Source: DATHWB01 sp040902855 | GTDB lineage: Bacteria; Actinomycetota; Acidimicrobiia; Spongiisociales; ZC4RG35 | Length of the DNA: 10,835 nt | Reading direction: 5' to 3' | Assembly: GCA_040902855.1 (NCBI GenBank) | Contig: JBBDWN010000183.1 | Span: 1-10,835, forward strand | Shown: in pieces, positions 6,031 through 10,835 of the stretch | Numbering within the stretch: the first letter of the stretch is position 1 | How the letters are laid out: every line of letters starts with the position of its first letter | The notes under the pieces: model-generated | Databases searched by the model: none | What the model was told of the DNA's origin: nothing | Seen by the model: the letters and a program-made list of their open reading frames with translations, nothing else | Program-made: the position numbers and the translations under genes

Positions 6031-7574
6031 CGATGGCGACGGGCGCCGAACAGACCGTTCTGGTCGTCGACTTCGGCGCCCAATACGCCCAGCTGATCGC
6101 TCGCCGGGTGCGGGAGGCGAACGTCCACTCGGCGATCGTTCCCCGCGACGTGACCGCGGCCCAAATCGCATCGATGTCGCCGACGGGGATCATCCTGTCC
6201 GGAGGTCCGGCATCGGTGTACGCCGAGGACGCCTATCGGATAGACCCCGCAGTCTTCGACCTGGGGGTGCCGGTGCTGGGCATCTGTTACGGACATCAGC
6301 TCATGGCCGACGTCCTCGACGGGGAGTTGATCAACACCGGGCGTGGCGAATACGGCAAGACCGAACTGACCGCGGTGCGGGAATCGGTTCTCTTCCAGGA
6401 TCTCGGGGAGAGCCAAGAAGTGTGGATGAGTCATCGCGACGCCGTTGCGCGAGCGCCGGAAGGCTTCGTGACCACCGCCACCAGCTCGGATTCCCCGGTG
6501 GCTGCCATGGAGGATCGCGAACGCGGCTTCTACGGCGTTCAGTTCCATCCGGAGGTCGCGCACACGCCGCGAGGTCAGGAAGTGCTGCAACGTTTTCTGT
6601 ACGACGCCTGCGGTGCCCGCCCGACGTGGACCCGCCATTCGATCATCGAGTCCCAGGTGGCCGCCATCCGCGCCCAGGTGGGAGACGCCAGGGTGATCTG
6701 CGGCCTGTCCGGCGGAGTCGACTCGGCGGTGGCGGCCGCCCTCGTCCACGAGGCGGTCGGTGATCAGCTCACGTGCATCTTCGTCGACCACGGCCTTCTC
6801 AGACAAGACGAGGCCGAGCAGGTCGAGGAGACGTTCCGCGGGCACTTCAACATCGATCTCGTGCACGTGAAGGCAGCAGACCGCTTTCTCGACCGGCTGG
6901 CCGGCATCACCGATCCGGAGGAGAAGCGGAAGATCATCGGGGAGACGTTCATCCGCGTCTTCGAAGATGAAGCGGCCCGGCTTTCGGATGCCGCCTTCCT
7001 CGTCCAGGGTACGTTGTATCCCGACGTGATCGAGTCGGGTACCAAGGACGCCGCCAAGATCAAGTCCCACCACAACGTGGGTGGGCTTCCCGACGACATG
7101 GAGTTCGAGCTCGTCGAACCTCTCAGGGACCTCTTCAAGGATGAGGTGAGGGCGGTCGGGGAAGAACTCGGGTTGCCGCCTGAGATCGTGTGGCGTCAAC
7201 CGTTTCCCGGGCCGGGACTCGCGGTCCGCATCATCGGTGAGGTGACTTCTGAGCGGCTCGACATCCTCCGCCGGGCCGATGCGATCGTCACGGACGAAAT
7301 CAGGCGGGCGGGCCTGTATCGGGAGATCTGGCAGGCGTTCGGGGTCCTCCCCGCCATCCGGTCGGTCGGGGTCCAGGGCGATGGACGCACCTACGCCTAC
7401 CCCCTGATATTGCGAGCCGTCACCAGCGAAGACGCCATGACAGCAGACTGGGCACGTCTCCCGTACGAGGTTTTGGAACGGATCTCGAACCGAGTCATCA
7501 ACGAAGTCGAAGGTATCAACCGGGTCGCGTACGACATCTCGTCGAAGCCACCGGCAACGATCGAGTGGGAATAG
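6027..7574 (+). CDS. guaA: GMP synthase (glutamine-hydrolysing)
   Basis: GuaA converts XMP, glutamine and ATP to GMP, the last step of guanine nucleotide synthesis. The 515-residue length is typical. The N-terminal class I glutamine amidotransferase has GICYGHQ with nucleophile Cys87 and GVQFHPEV with His174 and Glu176. The ATP-pyrophosphatase domain has the P-loop SGGVDS (228-233), GTLYPDVIESG and KSHHNVGGLP. The C-terminal dimerisation domain includes WRQPFPGPGLAVR and ends KPPATIEWE. The GTG at 6027 overlaps the guaB3 stop as GTGA; an ATG at 6033 with GGGG just upstream is an equally possible start, which would remove two residues. It is co-transcribed with guaB3. Confidence 0.97.
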   Translation: MTMATGAEQTVLVVDFGAQYAQLIARRVREANVHSAIVPRDVTAAQIASMSPTGIILSGGPASVYAEDAYRIDPAVFDLGVPVLGICYGHQLMADVLDGELINTGRGEYGKTELTAVRESVLFQDLGESQEVWMSHRDAVARAPEGFVTTATSSDSPVAAMEDRERGFYGVQFHPEVAHTPRGQEVLQRFLYDACGARPTWTRHSIIESQVAAIRAQVGDARVICGLSGGVDSAVAAALVHEAVGDQLTCIFVDHGLLRQDEAEQVEETFRGHFNIDLVHVKAADRFLDRLAGITDPEEKRKIIGETFIRVFEDEAARLSDAAFLVQGTLYPDVIESGTKDAAKIKSHHNVGGLPDDMEFELVEPLRDLFKDEVRAVGEELGLPPEIVWRQPFPGPGLAVRIIGEVTSERLDILRRADAIVTDEIRRAGLYREIWQAFGVLPAIRSVGVQGDGRTYAYPLILRAVTSEDAMTADWARLPYEVLERISNRVINEVEGINRVAYDISSKPPATIEWE

Positions 7575-7585
7575 CCATCTCAAGT

Positions 7586-7599
7586 CGTCTCGCGAGACG
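7586..7599. promoter_or_regulatory. Perfect 14-bp palindrome between guaA and the CheA-like gene
   Basis: CGTCTCGCGAGACG is fully self-complementary. It lies 11 nt after the guaA stop and just upstream of a TACCTT -10-like box (7604-7609), that is, in the spacer of a possible promoter for the CheA-like gene. It could be an operator for a dimeric regulator. As RNA it could form a 5-bp stem with a CGCG loop, but no U-tract follows, so it is a poor terminator. Confidence 0.35.
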
Positions 7600-7629
7600 C
7601 CGATACCTTCTTATGACCCGAGGTATTTG

Positions 7630-9708
7630 GTGGATTGGGCAGAATCACAAGACTTGATCGACATCTTCCTCGCTGAGGTGGATGAACGGGCCGCCAGACT
7701 CATTGTCGGCGCCTCTGACCTTCGCGCCGGAACCCTCGAATCCGCCGCCCTCGAAGACCTCACCCGAGATGCTCACACGATCAAGGGCTCTTCGAACATG
7801 CTCGGCAAGGTCGACATCGGGTCGGCCGCCGGCGCACTCGAAAAGACGTGGAAAGCGATCACCGACGGTGAGTTGCAGCCTTCGTCGGCGACGGTCGACG
7901 CGATGGAATCTGTGTCCCGACTCGTTCTTGAGACCGCTCGCAATGACGAGGCGCGGGAGCGTCTCGGAGCCGCCACCGCCCGACTGGGGGCCACGCTGGA
8001 GAAGTCGACCCCACTGCCTCCCCCGTCCATCGTCGTCCGGCGTGATGAGACCGTGGAAGAGTCGAACTTCATCGACGACCCGGACGGAACCGAACGGCCG
8101 CCCGAGGTGACCCACGGGAATGCCAATCTTGGTGGATTGCTCGCATCCGTCCGGGACGAGCTTTCGAGCGCCGTCACGCGGGTCGACACCGGCGACCTCT
8201 ATCGGCTGATCAATCGCGCCGTCGATATCGGGCTCGATGCCGAGGCGTTGGCCGACCTGACCGCGTTCGAGGGTGCCGACCCGGTGAAGCTCCTCGCCGC
8301 CTGGCGAGCCCAGTTTGAACGGCTCGCAGCCGATGTCACCGAACTGCAGGAGTGGGCGATCTCCCTCGCCACCGTGCCGTTGAGCGATGCCATCGAGCCA
8401 TACCCGCAGTTTGTGCGTTTCCTCGGACGGAGGCTCGGTCGCGAGGTCCGGTTCGACGTTCAGGACGGTGACTTTCTGATCGACCGGCAGATCGTCGATC
8501 TCCTCCGGGCGCCGCTGAGGCATCTCATCGTCAACGCCGTCGACCATGGCATCGAACCAACACTTCGTCGTGTCGAACTCGGAAAGTCTCCCACGGGAAC
8601 GGTTCGCCTCGACGCCGAGATCGTGAAAGACCGTTTGATCGTGTCGGTCTCCGACGACGGAGCGGGCATCGCCTGGGATCTGGTGGCCGCCTCAGCCGAA
8701 CTGCGGAGTCTCGGCAACACCCGATCCGAGTTGGAAGCACATCTGTTCCGGCCGGGGTTCACCACGGTCACCGAGTCGAACGAATTCTCGGGGTCGGGAG
8801 ACGGTCTGTCGATGGTGGCCGATGCGGTAGACCGCGTCGGTGGATCAGTCTCGGTCGAATCCAAGCGGGGTGTCGGGACCAAGTTCACGATGAACCTCCC
8901 GGTCTCGCTCGTAGTCCAGAACATCGTGATTGTGCGAAGCGGTGACCAGTTCTTCGGTATCGCAAACCCCGCTGTCGCCGCCACGGCCGCCCTCGAAACC
9001 TCGGTCGTCCAGGCCGGTTCGCGCGGGCGCGAGATCGTCTTCAACGGTGAGGCGGTGCCGGTCGTCTCGTTCAGTCGGGCATTGAATCTTCCCGAGTCCG
9101 ACCGGGAACAGGAAGTGCTGTTCCTGCGTAGCCGCTCCGGGTATGTCGCGGTGACCGTCGACGAGATCATCGACCGTCGCCGGGTCGCCGTGAAGAGTCT
9201 GGGCCCGATCATCGAAGACGCCGATCACCTCGTTGGTGCGGCCTTCCTCGGTGGCGGAGAAGTGATCGTGATGATCGATCACAATCATCTCGGCGGTCAG
9301 GCCCGCCGGCCCGAATCTCAGCAGGGCACCCGTCCGTCGGTACTTGTCGTGGATGACTCCGCAGGGGTGCGCCAGATCATCTCTGCGACGCTGCGTGGCC
9401 GAGGGTTCGACGTGACGGTCGCCCCCAGTGCACGCGAGGCTATCGAGGAGATGGGACGCGCCGCCTACGACGCGCTCGTTGTCGACTATTCGATGCCGGG
9501 TTCCAGCGGTGTGGAATTGGTGCGGGCGCTGCGCCAGAACGGTGACACCCAACCCGTCGTCATGGTCTCCGCCGTCGCAGACGAGAAGGACAGGGCCGAG
9601 GCGTGGGAGTCCGGGGTTGACGCCTACCTCGACAAGTACGACATCCGCCAGGGCGCTCTGGTCGCGACCCTCCGCCGTCTTCTCGATGAGGGGAACGGAC
9701 GGCGGTGA
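7630..9708 (+). CDS. CheA-like hybrid histidine kinase (Hpt, H-ATPase, CheW, receiver)
   Basis: The domain order over 692 residues is as follows. Residues about 1-105 are an Hpt domain with AHTIKGSS, phospho-acceptor His49. A Pro-containing linker follows (about 126-135). Residues about 165-245 resemble the CheA dimerisation helices, and about 250-425 are a CheA-type ATPase with N-box HLIVNAVDHGIE (His298, Asn302), VSDDGAGI (Asp342-Asp343) and GSGDGL. Residues about 428-555 form a CheW-like domain. Residues about 570-690 form a receiver with Asp575-Asp576, phospho-acceptor Asp619, Ser647 and Lys669. No CheY/CheB-binding P2 domain is evident. I place the start at GTG 7630, with GAGG at 7620-7623 and a 6-nt gap; TTG 7627 is possible. 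There are no receptors, CheR, CheB or pilus genes nearby, so the output may be motility, pili or another process. It probably works with the kinase immediately downstream. Confidence 0.92.
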   Translation: MDWAESQDLIDIFLAEVDERAARLIVGASDLRAGTLESAALEDLTRDAHTIKGSSNMLGKVDIGSAAGALEKTWKAITDGELQPSSATVDAMESVSRLVLETARNDEARERLGAATARLGATLEKSTPLPPPSIVVRRDETVEESNFIDDPDGTERPPEVTHGNANLGGLLASVRDELSSAVTRVDTGDLYRLINRAVDIGLDAEALADLTAFEGADPVKLLAAWRAQFERLAADVTELQEWAISLATVPLSDAIEPYPQFVRFLGRRLGREVRFDVQDGDFLIDRQIVDLLRAPLRHLIVNAVDHGIEPTLRRVELGKSPTGTVRLDAEIVKDRLIVSVSDDGAGIAWDLVAASAELRSLGNTRSELEAHLFRPGFTTVTESNEFSGSGDGLSMVADAVDRVGGSVSVESKRGVGTKFTMNLPVSLVVQNIVIVRSGDQFFGIANPAVAATAALETSVVQAGSRGREIVFNGEAVPVVSFSRALNLPESDREQEVLFLRSRSGYVAVTVDEIIDRRRVAVKSLGPIIEDADHLVGAAFLGGGEVIVMIDHNHLGGQARRPESQQGTRPSVLVVDDSAGVRQIISATLRGRGFDVTVAPSAREAIEEMGRAAYDALVVDYSMPGSSGVELVRALRQNGDTQPVVMVSAVADEKDRAEAWESGVDAYLDKYDIRQGALVATLRRLLDEGNGRR

Positions 9709-9713
9709 GGTGG

Positions 9714-9729
9714 CGCGGGTGAGCCCGCG
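9714..9729 (+). other. Small GC hairpin between the two kinase genes
   Basis: CGCGGG (9714-9719) pairs with CCCGCG (9724-9729) around a TGAG loop in the 51-nt gap. No U-tract follows. It may be an mRNA-stability or attenuating element, or chance in GC-rich DNA. A TACCCT (9738-9743) also resembles a -10 box, so the downstream kinase could have its own promoter. Confidence 0.3.
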
Positions 9730-9759
9730 GCGGTCACTACCCTCAACGGCGGTGTCCCG

Positions 9760-10641
9760 ATGTTTGAACTGATTCCCCTCATCACTGGCGGCATCCTCGC
9801 CGTCGGAGGCGCCATCGCCCTCACGGTTGCGGTGCGAACACGCGTCTCCTGGAAGCGGCGCGTCCTGGAAGCCGAGCGCGCCGCCCAGGAAGCCAACGCG
9901 ATGAAGAACGAATTCGTGACCCTCGTCAGCCACGAGCTTCGTACGCCGCTGACCTCCATCGCCGGTTTTGCCGAAACCCTCAAAACCACATGGAAAGACC
10001 TCGGCGAGCCCGAGATCGCCGAATTCCTGTCGATCGTCTCGAACCAGGCGGTGTACCTCGGCGAACTCGTCGAGGACATTCTCGTCATCCCCCGCCTCGA
10101 CGCCGGGCGGCTGCGTCTGTATACCGAACTCTTCGACCTCTCCGACCTCATTCACACGGTCGGTGACGGACTCGAAGGCGGCGGGAACGAGTCCAAAGTG
10201 TCCGTGTCCCTCCCCGGCGGTGTGCGCGTCTTCGGCGATCCGAAGCGCGCCCAGCAGGTGATCAGGAACCTGCTGGAGAATGCTGCCAAGTACGGGGGCG
10301 ATCAGGTCCTCGTAGAGGGATTCCCATACGGCGAGCACTTCATCGTCGTCGTGTCAGACAACGGTCCAGGCATCCCCGACGAGAACGTGAACTCCATCTT
10401 CGAGCACTTCGAGCAGTTGTCGAAAGGCGACGGTCGGTCATCCACCGGTCTGGGGCTCGGACTGCCCATCGCCCGCAAACTCGCCCGAGCCATGGGAGGC
10501 GACGTCTGGTACGAGCGCCGATTCCCCACCGGCAGCCGCTTCTGCTTCTCCATCACTCAGACCGCGGAAGCCCAAGACCGTATGCTCGCCGAACAGGACG
10601 CCGCCCGCCAAGCCCAACTGGAACGAGCCCTGGCGAATTAA
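9760..10641 (+). CDS. Membrane-anchored sensor histidine kinase without a recognisable sensor domain
   Basis: The 293-residue protein begins with one hydrophobic helix (about residues 5-26, LIPLITGGILAVGGAIALTV), so it is probably a single-pass inner membrane protein with a cytosolic body. A charged, Ala-rich, probably coiled-coil linker (about 28-50) leads to a HisKA domain with SHELRTPLT (phospho-His58). The ATPase follows with N-box NLLENAAKYG (Asn170, Asn174), DNGPGIP (Asp200-Gly204), FEHFEQL and TGLGLGL (229-235). All catalytic motifs are intact. There is no PAS, HAMP or periplasmic loop. The C-terminus is a charged helix rich in Ala, Gln and Glu. It lies 51 nt after the CheA-like hybrid kinase, and no response regulator gene is in view, so the upstream receiver domain is an obvious candidate phosphate acceptor. 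The ATG has only a weak GGCGGTG upstream. Confidence 0.93.
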   Translation: MFELIPLITGGILAVGGAIALTVAVRTRVSWKRRVLEAERAAQEANAMKNEFVTLVSHELRTPLTSIAGFAETLKTTWKDLGEPEIAEFLSIVSNQAVYLGELVEDILVIPRLDAGRLRLYTELFDLSDLIHTVGDGLEGGGNESKVSVSLPGGVRVFGDPKRAQQVIRNLLENAAKYGGDQVLVEGFPYGEHFIVVVSDNGPGIPDENVNSIFEHFEQLSKGDGRSSTGLGLGLPIARKLARAMGGDVWYERRFPTGSRFCFSITQTAEAQDRMLAEQDAARQAQLERALAN

Positions 10642-10649
10642 GTTGTGCA

Positions 10650-10664
10650 GGGGGGCGACCCCCC
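10650..10664 (+). terminator. G6/C6 hairpin after the histidine kinase (terminator-like, no U-tract)
   Basis: GGGGGG (10650-10655) pairs with CCCCCC (10659-10664) around a CGA loop, 8 nt after the kinase stop. A second C6 tract (10669-10674) could pair instead. The stem is strong, but no T-run follows, so it may block exonucleases or mark the end of the operon rather than terminate transcription by itself. Confidence 0.4.
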
Positions 10665-10754
10665 GGCACCCCCCGGACGGCGGACGTCGCAGGACAGGTG
10701 CGGCGTGGTCTCACCCTGTGCCACATGACGATTTGATTGTGCAGGGGGGAAGAT

Positions 10755-10809
10755 CTGTCCCCCCTCGGCCGCAGGCCGTCTGGGGGGACAGGCCGGGCTC
10801 TGCCCGGCC
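10755..10809 (+). repeat. Tandem strong hairpins in the terminal repeat region
   Basis: The first hairpin pairs CTGTCCCCCC (10755-10764) perfectly with GGGGGGACAG (10782-10791). Inside it is a second 5-bp stem, CGGCC (10766-10770) with GGCCG (10774-10778), around a GCA loop. Next to it, GCCGGGC (10792-10798) pairs perfectly with GCCCGGC (10802-10808) around TCT. Two adjacent long perfect hairpins are more than base composition alone would readily give. Their function is not known. Confidence 0.6.
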
Positions 10810-10835
10810 AGGGGGGCCGTCAGCTCTGCGAACTC

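Larger units (their letters stand above)
10643..10835. repeat. Palindromic, G/C-tract-rich intergenic repeat region
   Basis: No gene is seen from 10642 to the window end. The region has an exact 13-bp direct repeat, TTGTGCAGGGGGG, at 10643-10655 and 10737-10749 (94 bp apart). Each copy is followed by a C6 tract that can pair with its G6. Further G6 tracts lie at 10782-10787 and 10811-10816. An imperfect inverted repeat (ACAGGTG with CACCCTGT, one bulge) lies within about 10694-10720. The arrangement suggests an intergenic repeat family of REP or MITE type; copies elsewhere in the genome would be needed to confirm it. Confidence 0.5.

Noticed and set aside
6009..7583. Minus-strand open frame (about 524 codons) opposite guaA
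   Set aside because: It is the antisense shadow of a fully recognisable GMP synthase and shows no coherent domain of its own.
8845..10338. Minus-strand open frame (about 497 codons) opposite the two kinases
   Set aside because: It covers the end of one kinase, the gap and most of the other. Composition and lack of motifs mark it as an antisense shadow.
10782..10816. G-quadruplex made of the G6 tracts
   Set aside because: The G-runs of three or more are too few and too far apart for a standard quadruplex, and the intervening sequence forms a perfect hairpin instead.
10643..10835. Minus-strand open frame running in from the window edge to a TAA at 10643
   Set aside because: It is open only because of G/C tracts and encodes Pro/Gly/Arg-rich low-complexity sequence across strong palindromes. 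No ribosome site or family resemblance is seen.

Overview
The window is GC-rich, densely packed bacterial chromosome with many GTG and TTG starts, short stop/start overlaps and probable leaderless promoters. A guaB3 gene directly coupled to guaA, together with actinobacterial-type aminoacyl-tRNA synthetase, ABC exporter and CPBP genes, points to Actinomycetota. An Acidimicrobiia-like lineage is my guess but cannot be proven from this sequence. No tRNA, rRNA, CRISPR array, IS element or prophage gene was seen.

Layout, left to right. (1) Positions 1-1843 (+) hold the last 27 codons of one ABC exporter half-subunit and, overlapping it by 4 nt, a complete second half-subunit; together they look like a heterodimeric exporter. 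(2) Positions 1858-1966 hold a compact regulatory leader that the larger reading frames hide: a possible -10 box, a 12-codon leader peptide with tandem Trp codons, mutually exclusive hairpins, and a perfect 12-bp intrinsic terminator ending in U residues. (3) This leader precedes trpS (1991-2974, +), so it looks like a classical ribosome-mediated transcription attenuator for tryptophanyl-tRNA synthetase. (4) On the minus strand, a CPBP-family membrane protease-like gene (4792-4067) is translationally coupled to an MFS transporter (4070-2946), whose 3' end overlaps the 3' end of trpS. (5) A short divergent intergenic region leads to guaB3 (4873-6030, +) and guaA (6027-7574, +), which overlap by 4 nt and form a guanine-nucleotide operon. 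(6) After a promoter-like gap with a perfect palindrome come a CheA-like hybrid kinase (Hpt, dimerisation/ATPase, CheW, receiver; 7630-9708, +) and a one-TM histidine kinase without a recognisable sensor domain (9760-10641, +); together they look like a phosphorelay module with no receptors or other chemotaxis genes nearby. (7) The final ~190 bp are non-coding, strongly palindromic and full of G6/C6 tracts, and look like an intergenic repeat cluster.

The strongest single result is the trpS attenuator, supported by the leader peptide, the position of the Trp codons and three competing RNA pairings that can be checked base by base. The orphan CheA-like/histidine kinase pair and the terminal palindromic repeat region are the next most interesting.
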